This document shows positions 33,140-45,117 of a DNA stretch of 64,000 nt, one piece after another; the stretch's first letter is position 1, and every line of letters begins with the position of its first letter. Where the stretch lies: contig JAJJXM010000007.1 of assembly GCA_024516155.1 (NCBI GenBank), forward strand, positions 186,001 to 250,000, written 5' to 3'. Both the position numbers and the translations under genes were made by a program. Under the pieces are notes generated by a model that had not been told where the DNA came from, did not search any database, and worked only from the letters and a program-made list of their open reading frames with translations. The DNA is from Pyronema omphalodes (Eukaryota > Ascomycota > Pezizomycetes > Pezizales > Pyronemataceae).

Positions 33140-35294
33140 ATGGGGGATCACTCTTCGGAAGATGAAAAGATGGAGGTGCAGGAGATTGAAGACCCGGATG
33201 CGGGATTGTCGTTTGAGGAGAGACAGAAAATCGTAAGTTTATCCATTCCTTTGATCAAGCTTTCCAGCAAGGGGTGTTGGAAGCTCGCTTTGGAGCCAGT
33301 GTAGGAGCACACTTCTAGACAACATTTACTGATCAAATCTTTCTAGGATCGCGAATTGCTACGAAAACTAGATTTCAGACTCATCCCATGGTTGTGTTTA
33401 CTGTATTTAGTTTCCTTCTTAGACCGTAAGCTTTCCCCTCCTTCTGTTATCTCATGGCGTCATACAATCGTTTTCATGCGGTATCCGGAGGACCCTTGAG
33501 GTTCCACTACTTCTGGGTTAGAGATGGGTTACACAGATGCTGACATGATTTTTTGTCAGGAACGAATATCGGAAATGCAAAGATTGAGGGTCTGATCGAT
33601 GATCTACATATGACTCAGGGACAATATAATGCTTGGTAAGTTACATACAGTATTTGCGCTTCATCAATTCTCACCTATATTGATGCTTTCGTTTTCATTT
33701 TTACCTTTCTAAAGCTCTTCACAAATATACCCCGGATTTCAGAAAACATAACTAACGTGTTAACTTCTACAGTCTTACAATCTTCTTCGTCTCCTATTCC
33801 GTCTTCGAGCCGCTGTCCAATATGTTACTAAAGCTCATGCGCCCACGTATCTACATTCCCGTGATTATGGTAATCTGGGGAGCGTGTATGTTAGGCATGG
33901 GTTTTTGCAAAAACTACCCCCAAATGATGGCGGCACGATGGTTTCTAGGTCTAGCCGAAGCCGGATTATTCCCAGGAGTAAACTACTACCTATCCTGTTG
34001 GTACAAGCGACGAGAATTTGGAATTCGAGCCGCGATTTTCTTTTCCGCTGCAGCTGTTTCCGGATCCTTTGGAGGTTTACTTGCTGCTGCGATTTCCAAG
34101 ATGAACGGAATTGGAGGGATTAGAGGTTGGGCTTGGATCTTTATCCTGGAGGGTCTGGCTACCGTTGTTATTGGGTTAATCTCCTTCTGGATGGTTCATG
34201 ATTTCCCTGATGATGCAAAGTTCCTCAGTGAACAGGACCGTCAGAGAGTTCTTAGAAGACTTAGGGATGATCAACAATCTTCTGGTGGTGCATCTGAGGA
34301 TTTCAAGATGGAGTATTTCTGGCAGTCTGTAAAAGACTGGAAAACCTGGACTGGAGCTTTGATCTATATGGGGGTTGATGGAGCTTTATACGCCTTTTCT
34401 TTATTCCTTCCTTCTATCTTGAAGGAGCTTGGATACTCGACAACCCGTGCTCAGCTACTTTCGGTCCCGCCTTACGCTGCAGCTTGTATCCTTACCATCA
34501 TCATTGGATTCTGGTCCGACAGAACTAACAAGAGAGGTGTATTCAACATCTACACCTCCATTATGGGAATTATTGGATTCAGTATTTTACTAGGATCTCA
34601 GGGTCATTATCCGGTTCTTTCATATGTGGCGACTTTCTTGGCCGCGCTGGGAATCTATCCTTGTATCTCCAATACCATCACTTGGGTTTCTAATAATGTA
34701 GAGGGTGTTTATAAACGTGGTGTTACTTTGGGTTTCGTTATTGGTAAGTGGAGTTTGAGTTTTCGGTTTTTCTTATCTCCCTCTTTATCACACCGAGATT
34801 CGTGGATTCGTGGTTTCATGGATCCATGGTTTCATGGTTTCCCCTACCCCACATTCCGGTCTTGATATCATATCATATCATATCATATCACCACATCATA
34901 TCACATCCCAGCACCTCTCGGCCCCGTCCGATGAATCCCCGACCCTCCATCCCCATCCCCGCAAACCGCAGTCCCAACTCCGCCATTCCCTCTCTCCTCG
35001 AAAAACCATCACTAACTCCCCCTCCTCTCTATAGGCTGGGGTAACCTCAACGGCGTAATGTCCTCAAACGTATACCGAGGCCGGGACGCACCACACTACA
35101 CACTCGGGCACTCGATAGTTCTGGGCTACCTTACCATCGGACTATTCGGGGGATCGGTGATGAACTATTTCCTGCTTAATCGCGAAAATAATAAGAGAAG
35201 AAATGGGGAGAGAGATCATTGGGTTGAGGGAAAAACTGCGAAGGAAATTGAATTGCTTGGTGATATGAGGCCGGATTTTTTGTATACTTTGTAG
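33140..35294 (+). CDS. MFS transporter of the anion:cation symporter (Dal5/Tna1-like) family
   Basis: Five exons 33140-33232, 33347-33425, 33560-33635, 33773-34743, 35035-35294; 492 aa, normal for the family, all junctions in frame. The first membrane segment ends in LDRTNIGNAKIEGL, the hallmark of fungal allantoate/nicotinate/vitamin permeases. Further signatures: GMGFCKNYPQMMAARWFLGLAEAG-type second loop, WYKRREFGIRAAIFFSAAAVSG, FPDDAKFLS, and the last repeat GWGNLNGVMSSNVYRGRDAP with YTLGHSIVLGY. About 12 membrane segments are expected. Proton-coupled uptake of a carboxylate or vitamin-like anion across the plasma membrane is the family role; the substrate cannot be told from sequence. Introns are long for this window (114, 134, 137 and 291 bp); the last contains ATCAT and CATGG repeats. 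Confidence 0.92.
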
Positions 35295-36345
35295 GTTGGC
35301 TACGATACTGCGCTGCGGCCTGGGAATGCCTGGGCTGCGGCCTGGGCTGGGATGCTTGGAAGCTTGTGGGTTGGAATATAGGATGGGATGGGATGGGATG
35401 AGGAGCTGGTAGGCTGGTAGGCCGTCCATGGAAGCAATGCAGGACTGATCAGACTGCTTAACGGATGGGTTTTGTAGATAGCTGGCTGTTTATTTTTCTT
35501 TTCTTTTTTTTTTGTCATGATGGATTATGATGGATTTATGATATGAGTTTACAATTTATGTTTTTATGTTATGATTTTTTTTCGTCAGTGACTTTTTTTG
35601 GTCGCGTGCTTATTGCTCGTTTGTGATAATTTGTGATCAGGTATGGGAACTATGTACGGAAATCGTAACTTGATAGACATACTTGATATTACTCATCGGT
35701 TGATTGATTAGTGATTCATCAAAGGATATGTACATACCAAAGGTCACCATATAGAAGGGTCACCGGAGCTGTTACTAGAGGTCACTAGAGTCTAGAGGTT
35801 ATCAAGGGTTGCTAAACGCACAGTCCACCTAATTTTGCTCGGTACCTACATACATACATGATGATGAGTAACCGACATGCGATGACCTCACATGTACGGT
35901 GTACCAACCTCTCTGCATCTACGTATACATATGTACATAGCATCTTCCCGCCATCTTCTCTTCATCTCTACATCGAACCACCAAACCATAAATCAACGCA
36001 ACACCAACACCAACACCACCACGTACTTTCATTTAGAGATAAAAATAACAATCACCGCGTGGATAGATCTGTAGTGTCATGATTCTCTAGAATCTGGCTC
36101 AAACTACTGTACCATTTAGAGTCTAGAGATATTCCGCGCACCCCTATGTCGTGTTAGATGCCGCGTCCGTGTGGCTGTGAATCTTCTGTGATATCACGCA
36201 TACAGTCCACAGTCCACAGTCCGGCCGGACGAAAATAGTAGCGATCTGTGGTTGGTAGTTTCTTGGCAGCCCTGTGGATCACTCTAGAGTTGTCTCAGCC
36301 TTGTGTGAGGTCTTCGCGAGTGGCTTGGTTATTGGTTACATAATA
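35295..36345. other. Intergenic DNA downstream of the MFS gene
   Basis: No gene supported. GGGAT repeats near 35383-35400 and AT-rich stretches; the left end should include the transporter 3' UTR. Confidence 0.45.
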
Positions 36346-36712
36346 CAGTCGAACCTCTTTATAAGAGTACGCTGGGACCGGAGAGGTGTACTCTTATAAT
36401 GACGAAACTCTTCGGGACAGGTTGGCTTGGCGCGAGTGATCGCTTGAGACCCGGCGCGCTGGGGGTGGTGTGTACCGCCCCTCAGCCCCAAGGTAGTGCA
36501 TTAGCGCCACATTGACACGAGTATACCCTGCTCAGCACCTACGGCCATACCTCTATCTTAAGAGTATGCTAACAATTTTTCGCATTTCCTTAAGAGTATT
36601 TTAGTATCGAGGTTACTCTTATTTCCCATACAAAAATCGTCGGGACCACGGCTATGCACTCTTATGAAGAGGTTATTCTTATAATTGGTACGCTTATAAA
36701 AAGGTTCGACTG
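36346..36712. mobile_element. Pogo/Fot1-like MITE, copy 2
   Basis: 367-bp element flanked by TA, terminal inverted repeats CAGTCGAACCTCTTTATAAG...CTTATAAAAAGGTTCGACTG. It shares length, ends and interior blocks (GGGACCGG, GGCTTGGCGCGAGTGATCG, CCCATACAAAAATCGTCGGG) with copy 1. It sits about 630 bp upstream of the Ost-alpha-like gene. Confidence 0.85.
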
Positions 36713-37344
36713 TAGAATAGGGCTGTTAGGGCTGTCTTGCGTCAATACATTATGCTTGGCAGCCTGGTGGTTTGTAACTTTGTGCCCTTGGAGCCCTATC
36801 TGAGCCTTGTTGTTTTGTAACTTCGGCAAGTCGGACTTCAGGGTCTTGTTCCCAGTCTCTGTCTCTCCCTTCCTCCTTCTTCTCCCCTCCCCCCCCCCCC
36901 CCTTACCCCCTCATTCCCCCCCCCCAATTCCCCCCTTACCCCCCCCAATCTGCACTTCTAAGACCTCGTCGTCATAGCTGGTTGTCTACCCGCCACAAAC
37001 ACATAAACCAACATGGATCTTCTACGGCTAAGTTCAGTTTGATACTCTATCGGCTAGGTCAAGAAACTCAGCCTTTTGAGATCGCTGCACTTGCGTCGTC
37101 AGCTTAGTGAGGAAGCTTGTGGCTTGCGCTGTTGCATTTGTCTTGTCTTGTGTACCTTACACTCTTTTTTCGATACATCATCCTCTACGTACCTAAGGGA
37201 GTAGTACTTCACCATTCGTTTCACCAACCAAATCTCCACCGAGCCAGCAACGACTGAGATTGCGACACACATGCGAGAACAAATTCAGACCAAAACACCA
37301 TAGACGACAGACTATACGAAAGCAAAAAAACAACATATACTGAA
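36713..37344. other. Upstream region of the Ost-alpha-like gene
   Basis: Contains C-rich tracts (C12-14 near 36890-36902, C9-10 runs near 36918 and 36945) followed by ordinary promoter-like DNA. No gene. Confidence 0.45.
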
Positions 37345-40300
37345 ATGGTTGTTTGCAATTCTACCCTGTCGGAAACTCATTGTAGGAGCTCCCCATCTTA
37401 CGATGAGAACTGAGGTGCGCGAAGCTTGGCTGCGATCGCGACTTTTTCAAACTACCGCTACACTGGTTGCGCTCGTTACCTGAGCTTCGTTACGGTGGCA
37501 GACTTTGAGGAATTCATTTCCTTCATTTCCTTCATTTCGTTCACTGCGCTCTCTGCGCCCACTGCGCTCGCGACCAAGCTACAACTTCGCTCTAGAGAAA
37601 CACAGACTGACGCGCGATTGCAAACCGTAGGGGAGGTGGATCCGATCGTCGGGAAGCTTTCATTCCATACACTGGGTTGGCTAATATGTATTGTTGGTGT
37701 TTCCCATCCTTTACGATTTCCCTTCGCTTTGCATTCCTTTTTGTACCTTCTCCGGCCTACAGTTTTTGTTGTCGCAGATTATTGCAGAGGTTAACTTTCA
37801 GCTTCGGCTTTGTCTATCTACTAGGGATGTACCGTGATATCCTGCGCTATATCTTTATTCCTTATCTACAAACATGCGACGACATATACGAATCGAGATC
37901 ATCAACGGAATATTATCCGGATTTTATTTATGGTGCCGGTTTATTCAGTGACAACGATGTTTAGTTATGTCTGGTATTGGCATGCGGTTTACTGGGAATT
38001 TGCTCGTGAGTTTCTGCTGTCGTGTTGGGCTGAAGTTTGGATTATAAGCTGACAGGGTAATTGATAGGTGATTGCTACGAAGCATTTTGTATCGTAAGTT
38101 CATGATACAGATTTTAATCTCAACTGTATGCCGGACTAGATTACTAATTATGTTACTACAAAACCAGTCGGCGTTTTTTGTCCTCATGTGCCACTACATC
38201 AGGCCAACCCTTTCAGGCCAAAAAGAGTACTTTGTAACCATGGAAGTCGCAGAATGGCCCTGGCCATTAAACTGGTGGAAATCATGTACTGGTCTCTGCA
38301 AAAAACCATCAAACGGATTAACATGGTTCAACATTGTCTGGATTTCGGTTTTCCAGTACTGTTTTATTCGAGTTGCAACAACAATCATCGCCACTACAAC
38401 ACAGTATACCGGCCATTACTGCGAGGATTCATTACATCCAGCTTTTGCCCATTTCTGGGTTATGTTCCTGAACTGTTTAGCAGTAACAGTAGCTATGTAT
38501 ATGTTAATCGCCTTTTATATCCAGATGAAAGAAGCTTTAAAACGCGAGAAACCCCTCCTAAAACTTCTTTGTATTAAACTTGTTATCTTCTTCAGTTTTT
38601 GGCAGATGATATTATGCGATTTCTTGAGCTCCGCAAATATCATCAAACCCAGCAGGAAACTTTCTCAGGGAGACATCTCAGTCGGGTTCAACGCCTTGTT
38701 AACATGTTTCGAGATGATCATATTCGCCATTATGCATATTTACGCCTTCCCCTGGAAACCCTACTACAAGCCAGCACACTCCGAATATAAAGAGGGAAAA
38801 TTTGTCGACGGCGATGTACGAAAACGAACATCAATAATCAGGTCTTTGGTAGATGTTTTCAATCCTTGGGATATTATAAAAGCGGTTGCAAGGGGAATGA
38901 GATGGATGCTTTGGGGTTACTGGAAAAGAACCGATGAAATCGATAAAGTTCGCTCTAGAATACCGGGTGCTCACAAAAATGATAGCAAAGAGGATAGTCT
39001 GAATGAGCACGATGAGGCTTCAGAAGTCCATAGACTAGTCAACAACCACACTCCAGTACCTCCCACTCCCTCAGGTGTACCAGGAGTCTATCCCGCTATG
39101 GATCCAAACTACTCTGTCTACCTCCAACGACCAAAGAACGAACTCTCAGTCCAGCACCCAGCTCCAGACCAAGGCCAACACGTCCCTAAGGAAATTCCAC
39201 AATACGGCCTTGTAGAAACCAACCACGAAGGTTCCCAGATCCCCTCCCACGGCATATCACTAGATCCTGTACCAGCTCCAGAAATCATACAACCCAAACC
39301 TCGCCCACTCCTGGAAGCCATCAACACAAAACCAGCCGATATTGGATTCATAGCACCTACAAACCAAGGCCAAGGCGCTTTGAAATCTCCCAGATCCCCA
39401 CGAAGAGGTTCCCTCCCACCACCCAATAAACACCAATCCATCATTCCACCATTACCCCATTCCCCGCTCGCAACCCGTCGACCCGGAGCCCCTGATACCC
39501 TTGCAGTAACCCGAGCAGGATCTTCAGGGGCTGGACTCCCATACCCCGTCGCCGATACCGCCATGCCAGCAACCTTCACCAACCGTCATGGAGGTAATGC
39601 AAATAATGGAAATAATGGAAACAACAATTCCATCCCCCTAGCACCTTATACCGGCCACGATAATCCCTACAACAATTCACCAGAAGGCGGCAGAACCCCA
39701 CAAAACGAAGAATCCTCACTTCTACCAAGACCAACAGATTACCCCGTCATGCCGGGCTTCAATATTTCACCACCTGTGCCGCAGAAATATCCTAATGCTC
39801 CAAATCATCAACGTCTGGAAAGTGAGGAGGTGCTGAGAACTGGTTATGGTTATGGTTATGGATATCGTTTGGAGGAGGAGCGTTATGAGTTTAATTATGA
39901 TCCGGAGGAGGAGAGACAACGGATGCGGGAACGGCAGCAGGGGCAGGGGCAGGGGCAAATAAGGGGGCAGGGGCAGGGGCGGGAGTTGGAGTTGGAGTAT
40001 GGGTATGGGTATGATGAATACCCCCAGCGAAATTCAGCAGCAGCAGCACCCGCCGCAACAAAAGCGGAAAATAATTCCCCACCAATACCATCAAATACCT
40101 ATAAACCATACACTCCCTACACCCTCAATAACACCTCGACTATTGCTACAGTCGGTGGATGGGATGAGGGTAGCGTAGATACTGGTACTGCTCATGGTGG
40201 TGGTGATGGTTATAGTGCAGCAAAAGGTGTTACGGGTCGGGATTCACAGAGACTGTATGAAGCTTATCGAAATGAGACTTCATCGCCGCCGATACCGGTT

Positions 40301-40561
40301 GTGCCGCCGAAGGTTCCGCCGCATCAACAGGGGTTGTATCTGCAACAACAGCAGGCGGTGGAGGAGGGGTATAGATTACAGCAACAACAGTATCAGCAAC
40401 AGATTTTTGTAGGTGGGATACAGGCGGACGAACAGAGCCAGACACAGGAACAGGGACCAGCGCAGGGGCCAGCGCAGGAGCAGGGGCAGCAGGGGCAGAG
40501 ATTACCCAGGAAACCGGTACCGAAACGGGGACCGGATGGGGAGGCTTGGATGGAGGTTTAG
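37345..40561 (+). CDS. Organic solute transporter Ost-alpha/DUF300 family membrane protein with long cytoplasmic tail
   Basis: Secure exons: 37825-38005, a 26-nt micro-exon 38068-38093, and 38168-40561. Upstream exons are tentative: 37345-37381 (MVVCNSTLSETH) and 37631-37692 (EVDPIVGKLSFHTLGWLI), joined by phase logic with weak donors; the full model is about 899 aa. The first 300-350 residues hold about seven membrane segments with family landmarks AISLFLIYKHATTYT, IIRILFMVPVYSV, RDCYEAFCISAFFVLMCHYI, KEYFVTMEVAEWPWPLNW and GHYCEDS. Then comes about 500 residues of disordered tail rich in Pro, Gln, Asn and YGYGYGY repeats. Fungal members are poorly characterised; vertebrate Ost-alpha exports bile acids/steroids with Ost-beta. 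Solute transport or membrane signalling here is inference. The N-terminal exons need transcript support. Confidence 0.82.
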
Positions 40562-41473
40562 ATGGTTTAGATGCGGATGAGATAGATGCGGATGATGAAG
40601 GATGCGGAAATGCGGAGATGAGGATGAGATAGATGCGGAGATGAAAAGATGAAAGAGTTGGGATACATGTTGATGGTTTGAAAGTTTTGGATTAAGAGTT
40701 TTGGATTAAGAGTTTTGGATTGAGAGTTTTAGTTTTGGTTTTACATAGCGTGCGAGCGAGGATGAGATTTTGGTTTTGTTTTTGAGTGCTTTTTTTTTTT
40801 GGTTTTTGGTTTTTTTGGTTTTTGGTTAGATGTGGTTTGTAGCGGTGGTGGTGGTGGTGGTGGTGGTGGTGGTTGTTGTGGTTGTAGCGGGGGTGGTTTT
40901 TTTTGGGATACGGGTTATTTTCTTTGTTTTCTTTGTTTTTTTTTTTTTTTACTTTGGGTGTTTTGTTTGCTGTTTTCATATGCTTTGGACTTTTTTGGAT
41001 GGACTTGTTGGACTTGTTGGACTTTTGACACTTTTTTTTCTTGTATTATAATTACATACCTTTGCTTTGATTTGATTTGTTAGGGGTTTTTCTTTATGGG
41101 TTAGGAAATTAACAGATTTGGAACTTTTGGGCTGGGAGAGAAAGAGGGATGGGAGAGGGGGAGGAGTGGAGTGGAGGGGAGTGGAGTGGAATTGTGAATT
41201 TTAAGTTTTAAGTTTTTTGAATTTTGAATTCTAGATTCAGCAGACCATGAGATTTGATAGGTTATAACTTCGATACTGGATTCTCGATTCTCGATACGAG
41301 AGTAACGGTTAACTTGACCCGATTCCTCATTCCCAGTTTTTAATTCCTAATTCCTGGTTCCTAGTTCTTGGTTCCGAAAATATTAGTTCCTAATTCCTGG
41401 TTCCCACTTCATAGTTCCTGGTTCCGAAAATATTAGTTAACCCTTTGAAGGGTACTTAAGATACTTGACACGG
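40562..41473. other. Low-complexity intergenic DNA
   Basis: T/G-rich DNA with a (GGT)n run at 40842-40875 and T-tracts near 40790 and 40930-40950. No gene; the left end is probably the 3' UTR of the Ost-alpha-like gene. Confidence 0.5.
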
Positions 41474-41724
41474 GATACTTGAGATACTTGAAATACTTGA
41501 GATACTTGAGATACTTGAGATACTTGAGATACTTGAGATACTTGAGATACTTGAGATACTTGAGATACTTGAGATACTTGAGATACTTGAGATACTTGAG
41601 ATACTTGAGATACTTGAGATACTTGAGATACTTGAGATACTTGAGATACTTGAGATACTTGAGATACTTGAGATACTTGAGATACTTGAGATACTTGAGA
41701 TACTTGAGATACTTGAGATACTTG
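41474..41724. repeat. 9-bp minisatellite GATACTTGA
   Basis: About 28 nearly perfect units of GATACTTGA. Because the unit is divisible by three and has no stop in several frames, it gives long false ORFs of repeated YLR (+) or YLK, VSQ and ISS (-). CACGA repeats follow at 41725-41830. Confidence 0.97.
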
Positions 41725-41955
41725 ACACGAGATACTCGGAGCGAAACGACACGAGATACTTGACACGACACGACACGACACGAGAACCTTGACACTTGAC
41801 ACAACACGACACTTGACACAACACGAGATAAGATAAGATAAGATCGGCATTCGAGATTACTTGGCCGGTTATATTAGGATCATCACCTCGGTATCGTAGC
41901 CGTGATTATCATTGACGCATACGGGGGTAGAAGGTGTCGGTATCTCCGGAATTTG

Positions 41956-42140
41956 CGGGTTGCGGGTTGGGGTTTGGGGTTTGGGGGTTGCGGGTTGCGG
42001 GTTGGGTTCATAGGGATTGAATGGGGTTGAGGGTTGCGGGTTGGAGATGGAGGGGGATGGAGGGGGATGGATGGATGGGGTGAAGGGGATGGGATTGGGT
42101 GAGATGGATGGAGGGGGTGAAGGGGATGGGAGGGGGATGG
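41956..42140 (+). repeat. G-rich GGGTTGC/GGGTTT repeat region (quadruplex-prone)
   Basis: Irregular repeats GCGGGTTGCGGGTTGGGG, TTTGGGG and later GGAGGGGGATGG units give many runs of three or more G separated by 2-4 bases on the + strand. No coding evidence. Confidence 0.7.
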
Positions 42141-42834
42141 GGGTTGGGGGTTGGATTCATAGGTTTGATAAATTAATTGAGGACTCCGTGGTTGAGATTT
42201 TTTGTTTGGGTTATTTGGGTTATTTAGGTTGATTTTTGGGTCGATTTTTGGGGTTGATTTTTGGATTGTATTGGATTGGAATTAAAGATTATTGAATTTG
42301 AAATTTGGGTTGGCTTGGAGGTTGGAGGTTGGAGATTATTCTTCAGTCTTCAGTCTTCACTCCGGAGTGTCTTGATAGAAATACGTTATACATAGAAATG
42401 GCCTGTGGACTGGAATTGGGATTTGAATCCGCTTGAATTGGCTTAAGTTTGAGTTCTGTTGAGTTTGAGTTCCGTTGAGTTTGAGTTTTGGTTTGAGTTC
42501 CGTTGAGTTTAGTATTCGCTTAATTAGAGAATTTGTGAGGGTTTGTGAGGTTTTGGGACACTTGAGGACTTTGAGGGGCTTTAAACTTTTACTTGGTACA
42601 TAAGCTGGGAGTTTTGATCTTGTGAGGGTTATGCAAGCTGAGATGGGATGAGATGAGATGAGATGAGATTCAGATGCAGATAAGTAAGGACAGGCAAGAT
42701 ATGAAGCGCCTTTTTCGATTTGGGTTTCGGTTTAGGGTTCTGGGGTTCTGAGGTTCAGATTTCTCTGTAACATATATCCTGGCTGGCTGGCTACCTTGGG
42801 GCTTTCTAATCTTAAATTTCATTTCAGTCTATGC

Positions 42835-42944
42835 GAGACTCCAAGGTAACAGCTGGAGCCTCGAAATGTAAATAGACTGTGGCATACGTCATAACCTTAA
42901 GGTTGGGAACGTTCAAGAAAATCAAATCAAATCAAATCATTTCA
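42835..42944 (+). mobile_element. Retroposon-like relic, copy C (3' end only)
   Basis: GCTGGAGCCTCGAAATGTAA, then the family 3' core CGTCATAACCTTAAGGTTGG, GAACGTTCAAG and an AATCA tail of about four units. It aligns with the last 110 bp of copy B, with the core carrying a perfect CCTTAAGG palindrome. No ORF. Confidence 0.5.
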
Positions 42945-44601
42945 GTCTATATGGCCTTCGTAGCCTCGTAGCCTCGTAGCCTCTATGGTATATTCAGCCT
43001 TTGCAGCCTTTAAACCCTTACAAACATTACCACACCACTCACGTTTACTTCGTTTCATTACACCAAAGTATCGGATTATGCTAACTAAATCGCAAAGAAT
43101 ACATCGCGCATGATTTGTTTATAGTACTAAATGCCCTATGTAAATAAACTGCCTCATATAATCCATAGGATTACGCCAGGAAAATATTAACTCCCGCGTA
43201 ATATTTTTTTTTCGCTTCGGTGGCTTCGGCGGCTTCGGCGAGTTTGTAGGTAAACGAGTCAAACGAGTAAGCGAGTAACCTGTAAGCGAGTAACTTCCAT
43301 GTAAGCGAAAGCCCTGAGATCTATACCTTGTCAACAGCAAAAAAACAGCATACAACCCATTTTAGATCCCGCGAATAGTTATCTTTCCCTTCTTCCAGCG
43401 AATAACATTTCCCGCATAATTTTCGTTGCTATTGATTTTTTATTTTGGCTATCCGTTATTATTTTCCGGTTATCCGTTATTTTTTAATTTTAATTTATTT
43501 ATTTCTTCATCCCATAAATAAAACCAAGCCTCAAACCCAAACCCAAACCCAAAGCAAAGCAAAGCAAAGAAAAAGACGCAAAATAACATCCCCTTCTTCC
43601 CCCCCCTTCTCCCCCCCGCCCTCCAGCTCCCGGAATGACGGCATCCAGGAAAATCGGAGATTTGCTAAAAGAAAACGAAGCACAATCCACCTCAATCCTT
43701 CTCTCTCTTATATATATACCCGAGTCCATCCATACCTCATACCTCATATCTCATATCTCAAGGCCCAAGGCTCAAGGCTCAAGCTCTTGTCCAAGCTCAC
43801 ACTAATGAGGGTCCGAGAGCAGATTTGCTATGATATGATATGCTAGACTATGCTATACTATACTATACTACACTACCGATATACTACGGATACCCGAGCA
43901 CGTGTATAGTCACTATGGAATACAAATTAATTGCCGAATGCTCCGAGACTTCGGGTGGGAATCGCTGAGAATCGGCGCTATTGGAGCTATGGTTAGCTCC
44001 ATTGGGTTATATATCTAGCTCTTATCTGGTTAGTACAGGGCTGCCTGGTTAGTGCGGGACAGAGCTGGTGGACGGAATAAGGCTGGATACGGCATGGCTG
44101 GATACGGCAAGGCTGGGAACGGCTAAGAAGGGCTGGAAAAGGCTAAGAAGGGCTACTGTACGGGATTACCGTTGTCGCTGGTTCATATACTGCGGTAACA
44201 CCATATGTAACAGTAACGCTTGGACGATTTTTTTTTTTGTTTTCGTGTTTGGAAAGGATAGGGAAGGGTAGGGATGGGGAATTGGGTATTGAGGGTTTAA
44301 GGATCAGGAAGGTGTGAATGGAAGTAGGTACCATAGAAAAGGCTAGGGTAAGGCTATGCAGGGCTTCACAGGGCTTCACAGGGCTGGGGAGTAGGGATTA
44401 GGCGTAGGTGCGAGGCTGGGGGATAGAAGGGGAGTATTAAATTGGGACTCTGTTTATGAAGCAGCAGGAGCGCGAAGGAGTGAATGGTGTTAGACATATG
44501 TGTTTTAGGTTTTGAAGGTATAAGAATATGAGGATGGGTTATATAAAATTGTTTCGGGATGTATAAGCCGTGGATATAGGAAGAATTGTGTGTGAGATGC
44601 T
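42945..44601. other. Gene-poor interval with short repeats
   Basis: No supported gene. Contains AAACCCAAACCC-type and AAAGC repeats (43535-43570), poly-C near 43598-43618, CTATACTATA repeats near 43848-43870 and GGCTGGATACGGCAAGGCTG-type repeats (44085-44155). Confidence 0.45.
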
Positions 44602-44871
44602 GTGATTGTGTCTTCAACTAACCAGAGAGCACTTCAGGAGGCGAGAGAACTTGCGACTTGGGAGATATTCGATAGGGTGATATATTTCGTCGACCACAGT
44701 CGACGACGAATTTTGCAGTCGGACATAGTCAGAGGTGCCGGATGGACTACTCATATGTGGTCCAATCCAGTCCAGACCCCCGGGCTCGACGGGAAATACT
44801 ATGGAGAACACTGTAGCCTGGAGGCGGTCAAAGTAGAAGAGCCTTGGATGGAAGAAAATTGGAAGAGGTGA
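44602..44871 (+). CDS. Hypothetical small ORF (89 aa), weak
   Basis: Unrecognised. The translation has a non-repetitive, protein-like composition (FDRVIYFVDHSRRRILQSD, GKYYGEHCSLEAVKVEEPW) unlike the surrounding simple DNA, with the Trp and acidic residues of a globular domain fragment. No clear promoter or introns, and the first codon is not a standard ATG, so it may be an exon of a larger gene or a relic. Confidence 0.2.
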   Translation: MIVSSTNQRALQEARELATWEIFDRVIYFVDHSRRRILQSDIVRGAGWTTHMWSNPVQTPGLDGKYYGEHCSLEAVKVEEPWMEENWKR

Positions 44872-45117
44872 AAAGCGGAGAGTTTGATACTGAAGCTTGA
44901 GCTTGAGCTGCGGCTTGGTGGCCGCACAAAGACTGGAATTAAGGCGGACTGAATACATTGATTATGTGCATTTGCAAGAGGCTGATCTGCACAGAAATTG
45001 CTACAATAGGTAATTAAATTATGTCATATCATTGCCAAACAACTGGCCAGCGAGTTTCAATTACAGGTTGATAATCATTACATTCATATGGCACATAGGC
45101 CAACCACAGTATCTGGT

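Noticed and set aside
41433..41850. Overlapping ORFs of 94-137 aa made of repeated YLR, YLK, VSQ or ISS
   Set aside because: They are translations of the 9-bp GATACTTGA array, which has no stop in several frames; no gene context.
41956..42010. Telomere or subtelomere signal
   Set aside because: GGGTT-like units are irregular and internal, with ordinary genes on both sides; no regular TTAGGG array was seen.
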